NCBI GenBank assembly: GCA_902783735.1
Contig: CACZSE010000232.1
Location: forward strand, 1-5,670
Source: an uncultured Lachnospiraceae bacterium
GTDB lineage: Bacteria; Bacillota; Clostridia; Lachnospirales; Lachnospiraceae
DNA: 5,670 nucleotides
Reading direction: 5' to 3'
Below, piece by piece: positions 5,643 to 5,670 of this stretch (position 1 is the stretch's first letter; each line of letters opens with the position of its first letter). A program made the translations under genes and the position numbers. Below the pieces are notes generated by a model. That model was not told the origin of the DNA. It saw only the letters and a program-made list of their open reading frames with translations, and searched no databases.

Positions 5643-5670
5643 TTTTTATGCAATATATATAATGAGAAAG
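5643..5670. other. AT-rich trailing sequence with no terminator in the window
   Basis: The 28 bases after the aminotransferase stop hold a short T-run and a TATAAT (5658-5663) but no hairpin. With TGTACT at 5635-5640 and a 17-bp spacer it could be a weak promoter for the next gene, but the -35 match is poor and the sequence ends too soon to judge. Whether the operon ends here cannot be told. Confidence 0.3.

Overview
The window is an ordinary stretch of chromosome from what looks like a low-to-moderate-GC Gram-positive Clostridia, most likely a Lachnospiraceae relative (Butyrivibrio/Roseburia/Eubacterium type). This is inferred from strong GGGAGG/AGGAGG-type ribosome binding sites before nearly every gene, frequent ATA and AGA codons, and the protein families present. 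The genus cannot be fixed from the sequence alone. All genes are on the + strand.

Layout. Bases 1-215 are the 3' end of a LivK-type substrate-binding protein. The gap at 216-337 holds a strong GC-rich hairpin (about 240-273) with an imperfect T-tract, then a good sigma-70-like promoter (286-314) and a ribosome binding site for livH. Bases 338-3772 carry the rest of a branched-chain (hydrophobic) amino acid ABC importer: livH and livM (permeases) and livG and livF (ATPases). These four are packed with gaps of 9, 1 and 5 nt. After a 47-nt gap with no terminator comes a cytidylate-kinase-like P-loop protein (3820-4458). It overlaps by one base (TAATG) a class I/II PLP-dependent aminotransferase (4458-5642). 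The last 28 bases are AT-rich and have no terminator.

How the genes work together. LivK captures the amino acid outside the membrane, LivHM form the channel, and LivGF hydrolyse ATP to drive import. The hairpin and promoter between livK and livH suggest that the binding protein is made in excess over the membrane complex, as is common for ABC importers. The aminotransferase could act on an imported or related amino acid, but its substrate cannot be read from the sequence and the link to transport rests on position only. The kinase-like gene is of a poorly characterised family.

Two gene starts are decided here by ribosome binding sites. livM should start at ATG 1229, not GTG 1220, and the kinase-like gene at ATG 3820, not TTG 3814. 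I found no mobile element, CRISPR array, tRNA, rRNA, riboswitch or T-box, and no convincing new system. The items most worth a second look are the livK/livH junction and the kinase-aminotransferase pair attached to the transporter operon.
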